A stretch of 64,000 nt of DNA, taken from Pseudovibrio ascidiaceicola (GTDB taxonomy: Bacteria; Pseudomonadota; Alphaproteobacteria; Rhizobiales; Stappiaceae). Numbering within the stretch: position 1 is the first letter of the stretch; every line of letters starts with the position of its first letter. The position numbers and the translations under genes are program-made. Under the pieces are notes generated by a model. It saw only the letters and a list, made by a program, of their open reading frames with translations, was not told the origin of the DNA and searched no databases. The stretch spans positions 62,001-126,000 of the forward strand of contig NZ_FOSK01000013.1 of NCBI RefSeq assembly GCF_900114245.1. The letters are read 5' to 3'. Of this stretch, positions 52,323 through 60,357 are shown piece after piece.

Positions 52323-53147
52323 ATGATCAAGTTCAAAGAAAAAACACTCACGGTACAATTAGCTCTACTGGTACCGAACTTACTGTTCGTCACTATTATA
52401 TTAATATGTGCGGTTATCTTGTTCGGTCTACTTTGGAGCGGCTTAACTAGCGCATTTCAAACCTTTTCCGAAATAGATTGGGACTTAGCAACACTCTCTG
52501 ATATCGGTACGGCGGCGATGCCAGTTGTAACTATTGGTGGCTTTATATTAATCAGGCGACAGATCGGGAAAGCAGATGAAGCTAACCAAATTGCTCTTCT
52601 TCCTGTAGTCAGAGAAGCCCACTCGCTTGTTTTAGATGAGCAGCGACACATCCATAGTTTGACCCAAGTATCTTCACTCCTTCAAGCTGTTCACATTGCA
52701 AATGATCTAAGCAACGGCATAGGGCCCAAGGGTGACCCTCAGACAAACTTCAATGCACAGGGAGCAATTCTGGCGTTCCAGAGCTTAGAAGCGAAAGTAC
52801 ATGATTACCTATCTCCCGAAGTTTCTAAACAACGTGTAGAAATCACTCTTGTAATCAACTACATCCAGAAAGAAGTTAAGCTTCTTGAACCCATCTCAAA
52901 CGAAACTCAAGAGGCACTAAGAAAACGATACGACCACAAAAATGACGAGTTAAAAAGTATCTATGACGTCAAGTATACGATGATGGATTATCAGCAAAAC
53001 AGCACTGCAAGCGTATCACAAAACCAACTAAAATTCGGAGATAAACTAAACGCTTATAGTGCGTCACTTGCAAGGGAAAGTGACGTTCTAGCGAAGAGGT
53101 TGACGTCTCTACAGAAGCTGATCAAAGCAAATAAAACTCTGCTGTGA
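52323..53147 (+). CDS. Two-helix membrane protein (cargo gene)
   Basis: The 274-residue protein has transmembrane helices at about 10-40 and 62-78, a basic juxtamembrane stretch (LIRRQIGKADEANQIAL) and a long helical cytosolic domain. RRQIGKADEAN echoes the linkers of the other cargo proteins. It stops 11 bases before the converging DUF6362-like gene. The defence or exclusion role is inferred. Confidence 0.78.
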   Translation: MIKFKEKTLTVQLALLVPNLLFVTIILICAVILFGLLWSGLTSAFQTFSEIDWDLATLSDIGTAAMPVVTIGGFILIRRQIGKADEANQIALLPVVREAHSLVLDEQRHIHSLTQVSSLLQAVHIANDLSNGIGPKGDPQTNFNAQGAILAFQSLEAKVHDYLSPEVSKQRVEITLVINYIQKEVKLLEPISNETQEALRKRYDHKNDELKSIYDVKYTMMDYQQNSTASVSQNQLKFGDKLNAYSASLARESDVLAKRLTSLQKLIKANKTLL

Positions 53148-53158
53148 TCTCAATATCA

Positions 53159-53692
53159 TCAAGCCGCAAGTTGTCTCATCTTATCTGAATAGATACCCGA
53201 TTTAGGGCGAAACTGCACGGATAAATCTTTATCAGCAAACGCGGGTAAATCTCTTTTATTACAAACATTTACCGAAATTTGATGAAGTGCTCTCTCAAAA
53301 CGGTCATGAGCCGTTTGTTTTGCAAGCCCCATCTTGTCCAGAACCTTCTTTGGCTGGATCTTGTAGGCGTAGCAAAACACCAGAAGCGAGAGCGCTTTTC
53401 TCTCTTCGTTTCGCTTGATGTGACGCATCCAGTCCCATGTCTCTTCCATGCGGGCAATTGCTGCAGCATCTGGCCCAGTCATGTTCCTGGCTCTCTTTTC
53501 CGCTTCAGTAAGCTTCTTTGCAACGGCATTCAAAGCCGCTTCCCATTGATCATCATCGCACGGGCTGAAGTCCGGCCAGAAGCTTTGGGGCTGCCCCGGT
53601 CTGACCCCTCTCACTCTCATAAGACGCATGACAACCTGTGCCTCGATCAGCCTGTCCAATATCACGGCATAGAGTGCTTGAATGTCGCTCAC
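53159..53692 (-). CDS. DUF6362-like regulator with HTH
   Basis: The 177-residue protein has the pattern of DUF6362-type phage proteins (WPDFSPCDDDQWEAALNAVA, ARMEETWDWMRHIKRNEERK). A sigma-like HTH (KKVLDKMGLAKQTAHDRFER) follows. It may act as a late transcription regulator. It overlaps the upstream XRE gene by 4 bases. Confidence 0.6.
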   Translation of the reverse strand: MSDIQALYAVILDRLIEAQVVMRLMRVRGVRPGQPQSFWPDFSPCDDDQWEAALNAVAKKLTEAEKRARNMTGPDAAAIARMEETWDWMRHIKRNEERKALSLLVFCYAYKIQPKKVLDKMGLAKQTAHDRFERALHQISVNVCNKRDLPAFADKDLSVQFRPKSGIYSDKMRQLAA

Positions 53693-54111
53693 TTCGTGAT
53701 CCTTTCCAGATAATCAAGGAGTGCATGACCTGCTGGCAGTAGGAGGTATCCAGTGCCTTTGACTTCGATTAGCCCCAGCTCAACCAACTTGTCTGGTTCC
53801 ACCAGCGCCTTGTTGTATTTCATTATCTTCTTTCTTCGCAGATCCATTAGGAACGCAATTTGACCAAGATGAATAGGCGCAGAGTTTTCAGGAGGTACTG
53901 GCGTTCCATAAGGCTCAAGCCCTGCTTCAATTGCGGTGCAAGCAAGGGCGATATGCTTTGGTATTTCTACCGCTCGTGACGGGTCGTCCCGCCTGTGCCC
54001 CAACTCGTATAGCCTAATCGTCTCAGAGGATACCCCAAGAGCTGCAGCAGCGGCATCACGAGATTTGAAGCCACTTGCAGTCCGCCAATACTTGAATTCT
54101 TCAGGTGTCAT
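53689..54111 (-). CDS. HTH-domain phage regulator
   Basis: The 140-residue protein has an XRE-like HTH at about 5-35 (KSRDAAAAALGVSSETIRLY) and a second, winged-helix-like region near the end (KLVELGLIEVKGTGYLLL). It is the first gene after the 54112-54357 leader and is coupled to the DUF6362-like gene. A role in switching late genes is inferred. Confidence 0.72.
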   Translation of the reverse strand: MTPEEFKYWRTASGFKSRDAAAAALGVSSETIRLYELGHRRDDPSRAVEIPKHIALACTAIEAGLEPYGTPVPPENSAPIHLGQIAFLMDLRRKKIMKYNKALVEPDKLVELGLIEVKGTGYLLLPAGHALLDYLERITK

Positions 54112-54163
54112 ATGGTAATCTCTCTTTCAGAGAAGGAAGGTAAGACACTTTTCTATATCCGGT

Positions 54164-54187
54164 GGGTCCGGGCTATTGCCCGAACCC
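54164..54187 (-). promoter_or_regulatory. Ten-pair leader hairpin
   Basis: On the minus strand GGGTTCGGGC pairs with GCCCGGACCC around a four-base loop (one G-U pair). No T-run follows, so it is not a simple terminator. It lies between the 25-residue leader frame and the HTH regulator gene. Confidence 0.5.
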
Positions 54188-54194
54188 GTTAGCA

Positions 54195-54272
54195 CTAGGC
54201 TTTAAAGATCAGATAGATTTCGATTTGCAGACCGAGAAATCTGAACTTAAAACCCGCTTTCCGGATTTTCAT
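54195..54272 (-). CDS. Possible 25-residue leader peptide
   Basis: An ATG at 54272 with GGTGAG seven bases upstream begins a 25-codon frame (MKIRKAGFKFRF, then LGLQIEIYLIFKA). It is basic at the start and hydrophobic at the end. It lies downstream of a good promoter and upstream of a strong hairpin. A leader-peptide or small membrane peptide role is inferred. Confidence 0.4.
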   Translation of the reverse strand: MKIRKAGFKFRFLGLQIEIYLIFKA

Positions 54273-54301
54273 ATGCGTCTCACCTTCCTTTCTTTTTTGT
54301 C

Positions 54302-54315
54302 GGGAGTTAACTCCC
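54302..54315. promoter_or_regulatory. Perfect 14-base palindromic operator
   Basis: GGGAGTTAACTCCC is a perfect palindrome flanked by GTCGG and CCGAC. It lies just downstream of the expected start point of the promoter at 54329-54357, a position where a bound regulator would block transcription. The HTH protein encoded next is the natural candidate. Confidence 0.6.
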
Positions 54316-54328
54316 TACCGACAACCTT

Positions 54329-54357
54329 AAGATATGGTACATAGAACCAAATATCAA
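54329..54357 (-). promoter_or_regulatory. Promoter for the HTH / DUF6362-like operon
   Basis: On the minus strand TTGATA (54357-54352), a 17-base spacer and TATCTT (54334-54329) form a sigma-70-type promoter. It points to the regulator gene starting at 54111. Confidence 0.6.
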
Positions 54358-54391
54358 TAAACATTTGCGTATTCAGTACCTTTTTATTTAT

Positions 54392-54451
54392 CTAACCTGC
54401 CCATGTCTGAACCCAGCCGTAGCGCAACTGTTGTTTTGTCTCGTCGTTCAT
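54392..54451 (-). CDS. Possible 19-residue peptide coupled to the upstream gene
   Basis: The ATG at 54451 overlaps the stop of the 62-residue gene by 4 bases (ATGA), the coupling used throughout this operon. It encodes MNDETKQQLRYGWVQTWAG before a TAG. It is too short for composition-based support and is listed because of the coupling only. Confidence 0.3.
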   Translation of the reverse strand: MNDETKQQLRYGWVQTWAG

Positions 54452-54636
54452 GCCGCTTTCTTTTCCTGCTTGTTGGCCCGGCTGCGTAAAGCCTCATAGT
54501 TCAATGGGGAAACATGGAGCACCCGATTGAAAAGCGCACAGACCCGATCTATGACCTCTGCTCTGTCGCCTGTCTCATTATCTTCCACCACTGTTCCAAC
54601 CTCCACTTTCTGCACAAAGCGAATTGGGACGCTCAT
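54448..54636 (-). CDS. Small hypothetical replication-region protein
   Basis: The 62-residue basic protein overlaps the helicase gene by 4 bases. It has a beta-rich start and a helical lysine-rich end. No family recognised; the position suggests a replication accessory. Confidence 0.6.
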   Translation of the reverse strand: MSVPIRFVQKVEVGTVVEDNETGDRAEVIDRVCALFNRVLHVSPLNYEALRSRANKQEKKAA

Positions 54637-55994
54637 AAGAGCATCCCGTCTTGGTGTCCTCTGTCTTCCCTGAAGGTCGTAGTGGGCCCATCAAAAACCA
54701 GCTCGGCACAACGACCGCCTGAGCCCATGCGAACTTTGTCAGCGTGCACCTGTGCCCGGTTCTTCCAATCAAGCATGTCTGTTTGCCATTTGACATGAAG
54801 ATCCGTGCCTTCTTTAGGCTCTTTCCGCAGCAGTATTGGCTCAGGGCGGAAGAGAATGAGGATGTTGTCTGCGCTGTCTTCCATGTTGGAACCGCCAAAC
54901 AACTCTTTGCGCGTCAGGCGTTGCAGTGGCTCTCGCTCAGACCTGACTTCATGGGCAAGGGCAACGACTGGAATATTGAGGGCTTTGGCAAGCTCCTTCA
55001 ACTCAGAAATTACGTAGCCGCAGCGTGCAGGAAGGTTTGAGTCTAAACGGCTATCTTTAGCCCGCATGGCCTTTACGCTATCGACAAACAGCGCTCTCGT
55101 ACCAAACCTAGACTTGTTAGCTTTTGCCCGGATAAACAGCTGCTCAACAGTCGTTCTTGAAGTCTCATCAATATAAAGCGGGATGCTTTGGCAATCCTCT
55201 TTAGCAAGGTAGATTTTTTCCAGTTCATCAGCCGAAAGCCCGCCCCGGCGCATAGCATGGGTACTAATGCCAGACATAGCCGCAACGCGCCGCATGGTGA
55301 GCTGTTCTGCATCCATTTCCTTTGACTGAAAATCAACTGGGCCATACTGGCAGGCAATAAACTCGGCAATCTGCAAAGCAAGAGCTGTCTTACCGCTTGC
55401 CCCCTCTGCACCGATTACAGTTAGCTCTCCATCAACCAAGCCGCCGCCCAAAAGGTTATCAACCTGCTTTAGACCTGTCCCCAAGGCATCACCCCCTGTT
55501 TCCTGAGGCTGCGCAGCTCTCTCATAAACAGCTTGTGCGCTTTGCCCAAGGGTTACAGAACTCGCTCGCTGCGCTTGGCCTGAAATCTCTTGAAGCTCTT
55601 CAATAGCGTTCTCTGCAAGCTCAGCAGCCCTTGTGTCAGTGTAAAGAGCCTTCTGTCCCTTCTGGAAAGTCTCAGCAATCAGCTCCTTGTTCCGCCGATT
55701 GAGGAGCGGCTTCACAAGATCCTCGATTTCAGCAGTAAGCTTCTTCCCCTTGGCTGCAAGCGATTTGATGCGCGCCACTAGATCTGCATCGCCTTCATAA
55801 GGGGCGTTTGTCTCTACCAAATGCAGATCGAAGCTGCCTTCCTTGTGACAGGTGTCCAACCCGGTCCAGACAGCCTTCCAGATTGCATCATGGAAGTGCT
55901 CACGGGTCATCTGGTCAGCGACATCCCAATACAGCTCTGGAGAGGCTAAAAGGCGCGCTAAAACCTGTTGTTCGATTGGTTCAAGGTTTGTCAT
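54633..55994 (-). CDS. DnaB-like replicative helicase
   Basis: The 453-residue protein has a DnaB amino-terminal domain (1-110) and a RecA-like motor with Walker A GAEGASGKT (195-203). ALFVDSVKAMRAKDSR (Walker B region) and SEREPLQRLTRKELFGGS (H4-like) follow. It should unwind phage DNA together with the Toprim primase encoded upstream. A plus-strand cargo gene separates the two. Confidence 0.92.
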   Translation of the reverse strand: MTNLEPIEQQVLARLLASPELYWDVADQMTREHFHDAIWKAVWTGLDTCHKEGSFDLHLVETNAPYEGDADLVARIKSLAAKGKKLTAEIEDLVKPLLNRRNKELIAETFQKGQKALYTDTRAAELAENAIEELQEISGQAQRASSVTLGQSAQAVYERAAQPQETGGDALGTGLKQVDNLLGGGLVDGELTVIGAEGASGKTALALQIAEFIACQYGPVDFQSKEMDAEQLTMRRVAAMSGISTHAMRRGGLSADELEKIYLAKEDCQSIPLYIDETSRTTVEQLFIRAKANKSRFGTRALFVDSVKAMRAKDSRLDSNLPARCGYVISELKELAKALNIPVVALAHEVRSEREPLQRLTRKELFGGSNMEDSADNILILFRPEPILLRKEPKEGTDLHVKWQTDMLDWKNRAQVHADKVRMGSGGRCAELVFDGPTTTFREDRGHQDGMLL

Positions 55995-56053
55995 GCAAAT
56001 GCACCTCGGCTTATGTTATCAAAAGGATTCGTGTGAAATTTTAGTGAGTGTTT

Positions 56054-56857
56054 ATGCTGTCGTTTATTCCCACCCGGTATCGGGTTCTTGTTGCCTGGGT
56101 CGGCATTATTTTGCTTGGGAGCCTCGGCGGTTTTGTTATTGCGGTAATTTACGATCTCAACCTCTCGCAAGGACGATTGTGCGACGGGTTTGCACTTCAA
56201 ACACCATGGGCGTGCAGTCGGACATGGATCAGTGCTTTGAGTGGATGGGTCGCAGCAATTGCTGCAATTGGCGCTGCTATTTATGCTGGTTCGCTTGTTA
56301 AGATTCAGATTGATCGCACTGAGGAGCAAATTGACAAAACGATCGAAGCCAATGCGATTGCTAAGCTTGAGTACACAACAGGTTGCTACGCGCAAATGCT
56401 GACAGAAGAGAAATGCACGAATGAGCTTCACAACTTTGCGGCTGAAAAGAACAGAATTGAGCGCAGCGATAAACTCCATGACACCAAACCTGCCGAGACC
56501 CTTCTGGCGCTTGGAAAAAGCGTGATGTACAAGTTTGAAACTCAAGAACAGATAAATGACGCTGTACTTCCAATTAGACTTATACAACTCAGGATAATTC
56601 TTCTTAATGAAGTCAAGGCTTTGATTGACTTTTGGGCAAATCACGGCGCGCAAACTAAAACGGTGCGTGCCGCTGACGACACGTACTACTCCATAGACCA
56701 ACACGGCTGGGAAGACGCGAAAGCATGGGAAAAGCACAGGCCTGAGTATATTGATCAGATTGAGAGATGCGTGGATGCTCATTCGGAGTTCATTAATCAG
56801 ATCATTCAGCTTAAAGCTCTGTTCGAAGGTATCCAGGAAACAGCACTGAAAAAGTGA
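56054..56857 (+). CDS. Two-helix membrane protein (cargo gene), paralogue of 4689
   Basis: The 267-residue protein has transmembrane helices at about 10-33 and 58-80. CSRTWISALSGWVAAIAA in the second helix matches the protein encoded at 4689 in element 1. The later EANAIAKLE matches TNAIAELT in the protein at 3819. A helical cytosolic domain follows. It stops 5 bases before the converging primase gene. The shared motif across two elements supports a common family. The exclusion role is inferred. Confidence 0.8.
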   Translation: MLSFIPTRYRVLVAWVGIILLGSLGGFVIAVIYDLNLSQGRLCDGFALQTPWACSRTWISALSGWVAAIAAIGAAIYAGSLVKIQIDRTEEQIDKTIEANAIAKLEYTTGCYAQMLTEEKCTNELHNFAAEKNRIERSDKLHDTKPAETLLALGKSVMYKFETQEQINDAVLPIRLIQLRIILLNEVKALIDFWANHGAQTKTVRAADDTYYSIDQHGWEDAKAWEKHRPEYIDQIERCVDAHSEFINQIIQLKALFEGIQETALKK

Positions 56858-56862
56858 TTGTT

Positions 56863-57906
56863 TCATACAGTCGCTCCATAAAGATCATTGTATACGTCCA
56901 GCCAGTCAGAGCCCGCCTCAGGCAATGCGATGTCCAGCACTTCCAATCCGGTTTCCTGAAGGTTCTGAGCTGCTCTCTTTGCAGCCTTCTCGCCCGGTGC
57001 CATCTCCCATGATCCGTCGGGCTTCTGATAAGCCTGATCGCCGTCGCCATAGATCCGCAGCCGGTCTATATCCAAGGGAGGTTCAAAGTTGATGAGGCCC
57101 GCCGTAGACAAGCAGGACCAGCAAGGACGCCCCGTCAGGGCGTAAACCGCAAGGGCTGTCTCAACGCCTTCAGCTATGCCGACTTCCCCGTCAGTAGCTT
57201 CCTGAAGTCGCACTGCGCCCCCTGCAACCGGACCAAGGCCGAGCTTGGCGTTGGCTACCGGCGCTTTCTTTCCGTCCTTAGTGATGAAAATTCGCCAGAT
57301 CCCGGTGAGATCGCCCATGGTGTCATCAACACGGCAAACAAGAGCGGGAAGCTTTCCTGCGTCCGGATACTTCAATCCCGGGTGGAAACGCAGGCAGTCT
57401 GGCCACTGCATTCTTGGGAGCCTGCGCCCCAGCAAGTAAGCTTCTGCAGGAGTACCCTCAATCGGCTTGGCTTGATCCCAAAGCTTTTGTGCGTATTCGG
57501 TGCTATCGGCTTCCTGTTGGGCTTGCTCTTCAGATTCGCGCTCTGCCTTTGCAGCTGAGGCTTTCTTCCGTTCTGCGGCTTTGCGCTTTGCCTCTTCATC
57601 CCAAGTGCCTTCACCGGAGGGAGGTTCTTCACCAGTCAGAATCTCGCATGCTGCTTTGAAGTCAACGGACATGCAATGCATCACCACACCGATGGCATCA
57701 CCTCCACCGCCAGCCCCTCTACAGTTCCACTTCTGCTTGACTGGATTCACGCTAAAGCGATCTGTGCCGCCGCATGCCGGACAAGGGCCTACATGCTCCT
57801 TCCCGCTTCGTCTAAGCGTCGCATTAGAGGATTTAGCCGCTTCAAGTAAAGATACATCCAGTGCGCGTTGCTTATAGTCTTTCCATTGTTGGTCGAGAAG
57901 GTTCAT
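56863..57906 (-). CDS. DNA primase with zinc finger and Toprim domain
   Basis: The 347-residue protein has a CHC2-like finger (CPACGGTDRFSVNP with C42 and C45, then WNCRGAGGGG with C62). A helical charged linker leads to a Toprim-like domain (GIAEGVETALAVYALTG, LRIYGDGDQAYQKP). It primes phage replication with the DnaB helicase. The ATG at 57906 has AGAGG five bases upstream. Confidence 0.9.
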   Translation of the reverse strand: MNLLDQQWKDYKQRALDVSLLEAAKSSNATLRRSGKEHVGPCPACGGTDRFSVNPVKQKWNCRGAGGGGDAIGVVMHCMSVDFKAACEILTGEEPPSGEGTWDEEAKRKAAERKKASAAKAERESEEQAQQEADSTEYAQKLWDQAKPIEGTPAEAYLLGRRLPRMQWPDCLRFHPGLKYPDAGKLPALVCRVDDTMGDLTGIWRIFITKDGKKAPVANAKLGLGPVAGGAVRLQEATDGEVGIAEGVETALAVYALTGRPCWSCLSTAGLINFEPPLDIDRLRIYGDGDQAYQKPDGSWEMAPGEKAAKRAAQNLQETGLEVLDIALPEAGSDWLDVYNDLYGATV

Positions 57907-57944
57907 GCTGACCTCTCGCAAAAATGGGAAGACAGAATCAGTCC

Positions 57945-58664
57945 ATGGTCACTAAAAGAAGTCGGTGTTTTCTCAGTAATTTTGGAATTAGTATTGTAAT
58001 GCGAAATAGAGATCTGGTCTTGTGTGCAGCAGCTTGCTTTACGGGGGCTTTTATTGGAGCGCTCTGCATTATTGTCGTGACTGGCGACTTTTATGATGGA
58101 CCACCTAAGGTTGGGGAAACGAGGGAAGCTCTGATACGCGGTTGGATAGCTGTTGCAATAAATGGAATAGCCGCACTCGTTGTAGGAGTTGGTTTGTTGT
58201 TTACAGCGCGACAAACACGAAGCGCCAAACTGCAGGCGTTCCAAATGAACCTTCAGGTCATAAACGATGAAATCAATACTCTTATGATGCTGCGCCCTAT
58301 CCTTCTTAACATCGGCGTTGCCACCGAAGTTATAAGTAACGCAGCCAACACAGCAAACGCTGCGCAATACTATGAAGATATAAAAGAGATCAATTTGGAC
58401 ATCTTTAAAACGACTTACAAAATCGGCGACACCGAGAGCAGAACAACAATTGGGGAGATATTTGACGGCATTGGGGCAATCCAAAGAGGGATAAGGGCAG
58501 AGTACCCTCTTGAGACAATACAGTGTTCTGCAAGTAAGGTGTTTCCTCTTGCTAATAAGTATTATGACAATCATATTAGTCGACTGCTTCCAAAACTTGA
58601 AGAAAGACAGAGCGACTTGAGAGATCTTATTATTAAGGAGACTAAGCGACTTAGTCGGCACTAG
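57945..58664 (+). CDS. Two-helix membrane protein (cargo gene)
   Basis: The protein (up to 239 residues from 57945) has transmembrane helices at about 24-46 and 67-88 and a helical cytosolic domain (FQMNLQVINDEINTLMML). The start is unclear: ATGs at 57945 and 57999 are both possible and neither has an ideal site. It stops 11 bases before the converging GcrA-like gene. It matches the cargo plan but lacks the RxWxSAxSGW motif. Function unknown. Confidence 0.72.
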   Translation: MVTKRSRCFLSNFGISIVMRNRDLVLCAAACFTGAFIGALCIIVVTGDFYDGPPKVGETREALIRGWIAVAINGIAALVVGVGLLFTARQTRSAKLQAFQMNLQVINDEINTLMMLRPILLNIGVATEVISNAANTANAAQYYEDIKEINLDIFKTTYKIGDTESRTTIGEIFDGIGAIQRGIRAEYPLETIQCSASKVFPLANKYYDNHISRLLPKLEERQSDLRDLIIKETKRLSRH

Positions 58665-58675
58665 ATCTTGCATCA

Positions 58676-59116
58676 TCACGCTACCTCCTCCTTTTGCTCA
58701 TAAAGGAAGGTCTGGCAGTGCTCACAGTAGGTCTGGCGAAGATCTACTGGAGCACCACAGTAAAAGCGCTCTTTAATGGGTGGCTCACCTACCCACATAG
58801 GGCGTTTGCATTGCCTGTCTGTGATCTGGAACAGGTTCACAGGGTTTGCATCAGGAGCTTGCAGGCGGGCTTCAAGGCTATGCTGGAAGCGATTGCCACC
58901 CTTACGCCACTGGACAGAGCGCGAAACCCCTCTCTGCCCTGAGAACTCGCCCCCATTGCGCCTGACTACACCAAAGACAGCCCCCAATGTTAAGCCGGGA
59001 TTAAAGGGCAAAAGCAGCTCCTGAATAGCTCTTGCTGTTCGGGTTCCATCAGCAAGGAACTTCACTGCCTCTGGTTGGGAGAGCTGGGAAATATCAATCT
59101 TTTTTCTGGCAATCAT
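58676..59116 (-). CDS. GcrA-like regulator
   Basis: The 146-residue protein ends in a zinc-binding segment (CKRPMWVGEPPIKERFYCG, then YCEHCQTFLYE; C103, C120, C131, C134) typical of the GcrA family. Its amino-terminal half is helical with an HTH-like part. GcrA binds RNA polymerase sigma-70 and methylated DNA and controls the alphaproteobacterial cell cycle. A phage copy could redirect host transcription. It overlaps the upstream gene by 4 bases. Confidence 0.75.
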   Translation of the reverse strand: MIARKKIDISQLSQPEAVKFLADGTRTARAIQELLLPFNPGLTLGAVFGVVRRNGGEFSGQRGVSRSVQWRKGGNRFQHSLEARLQAPDANPVNLFQITDRQCKRPMWVGEPPIKERFYCGAPVDLRQTYCEHCQTFLYEQKEEVA

Positions 59117-59577
59117 AAGAACACACCTTGTTCTTGAGGTTCCATGACCGGCATAAGCAGCACTTGCAGATAGCCGGTTATCAAAATTCGGGTTTTCGGG
59201 GGCGCCCCATCAATACCGGGACCGCTCCAAGCAAGGCGCTGCAACTCATCAAGGTCGAGCAAGTCCAGCGCGTTCAGGAAGTCACCCAGCCTTCTTTCCC
59301 AAGCCGGGTAATTGGAGAACAGGTCGCTTACCGCGCCTATCAGTGAGCTTTTGAGTTCGATAGGTGGGTTTTCCATCTCGGAAAGCGCGTATAGGACTGC
59401 CCACGCATGCTCCCTGCCCCTCAGATTGATCATCTTCTGGATCCGCACTGCGGAATGCGTCTGTTGAGGTGAGCAAGGCCCAGTTCTGATCCGCTTGCTG
59501 GCGTGCAGAACCTCTATTCCCAGTTCCGCGCACAGGCTTTCCGCTTCCCTTGTGTCGGTTGTCGTTACCGCAGGCAC
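59113..59577 (-). CDS. Hypothetical early protein
   Basis: The 154-residue helical protein starts at a GTG at 59577 and overlaps the GcrA-like gene by 4 bases. It has LRGREHAWAVLYALSEMENP and DALDLLDLDELQRLAW-like helices. Its first 296 bases are also open in the frame of the upstream gene. No family recognised. Confidence 0.6.
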   Translation of the reverse strand: MPAVTTTDTREAESLCAELGIEVLHASKRIRTGPCSPQQTHSAVRIQKMINLRGREHAWAVLYALSEMENPPIELKSSLIGAVSDLFSNYPAWERRLGDFLNALDLLDLDELQRLAWSGPGIDGAPPKTRILITGYLQVLLMPVMEPQEQGVFL

Positions 59578-59797
59578 GTTCCAACCTCCTCTGAAGTTCG
59601 CGCTTCTCCCGCTTCAGTGTTTTGTTTGCTGATGAGGCGAGTTCGAATTGAACCTGATAGTAATGAGCGCGTGCTTGCTGCAGTTTCAGATCGGCGTCTA
59701 TTGAGCTGCCGGGGCGATTTGCAGCGATCTGAGCGCGTGATAGGCGGCGCTCTGCTGCTTCTAGTCTCTCATTGTCCTGAGACTTCCAAAGGTCCAT
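59282..59797 (-). CDS. Coiled-coil early protein, carboxyl end uncertain
   Basis: The first 80 residues (ERLEAAERRLSRAQIAANRP and LKREKRELQRRLERA) form a convincing coiled coil. The rest is low-complexity and overlaps the next gene in another frame for 296 bases. Either the overlap is real, or a frameshift joins this coil to the 59113-59577 product. The start ATG at 59797 has GGGG upstream. Confidence 0.5.
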   Translation of the reverse strand: MDLWKSQDNERLEAAERRLSRAQIAANRPGSSIDADLKLQQARAHYYQVQFELASSANKTLKREKRELQRRLERACGNDNRHKGSGKPVRGTGNRGSARQQADQNWALLTSTDAFRSADPEDDQSEGQGACVGSPIRAFRDGKPTYRTQKLTDRRGKRPVLQLPGLGKKAG

Positions 59798-59814
59798 TGC
59801 TTTGCCCCGTAAAA

Positions 59815-60357
59815 CTAATGTCTGCTGAAAAGATCGGTGGTCTGAAGCGCGTAGGAAGGCGACTGAGTAGCTCGGAAGTAATCAAGAATTCCAAGAGCTT
59901 CCGCTTCGTTGTCGTCCTTTGGTTCCCACCCCAAGAGTCTGCCCCGGCCTATTGCCTGCTGCTTAAACCAAGCTCGGCTGTCTCTGGTGCCTTTTGGCGC
60001 CTGCCCTCGCCCGAGGTAGTGCTTGCGCCACGTCTGCATTGCAATCTTCTGATATGGGATCTGGTTTGCAACAGCTGCCATCTCGCAGAGCCGATGTTGC
60101 GCGGGCTGCCACTGCTCATTGCCCCGGTTCATCTGCTTCCCGCTGATAGCTGCAAGTTCATCTTCAATTGCAAGGTGCGTGACGCCAAAGCTTTCGATCT
60201 TACCTAGCAACCAACCATAGAAAGAAAGACTTCTGCCACCGTATCCGCCTGTTTTGTCTTTAGCCCCGCAGTCAAAAACTCCTGAGACTGGTTTAGAAAG
60301 ACCGGGCTCCCAACGAGCCCAGCCAGTCTTCACACCAAGGTCGAGTGCCAGGTACAT
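59815..60357 (-). CDS. RuvC-like Holliday junction nuclease
   Basis: The 180-residue protein has an RNase H-like fold with acidic residues at D6 (ALDLGVKTGWA), E65 (LAIEDELA) and D148/D149 (KDDNEAEALGI). It should resolve branched replication or recombination intermediates before packaging. Its ATG shares one base with the stop of the GapR-like gene. Confidence 0.87.
   Translation of the reverse strand: MYLALDLGVKTGWARWEPGLSKPVSGVFDCGAKDKTGGYGGRSLSFYGWLLGKIESFGVTHLAIEDELAAISGKQMNRGNEQWQPAQHRLCEMAAVANQIPYQKIAMQTWRKHYLGRGQAPKGTRDSRAWFKQQAIGRGRLLGWEPKDDNEAEALGILDYFRATQSPSYALQTTDLFSRH

Noticed and set aside
55991-58679. Leftward open frames opposite the cargo genes at 56054 and 57945
   Set aside because: Both are aligned antisense frames without recognisable domains and without ribosome binding sites of note.
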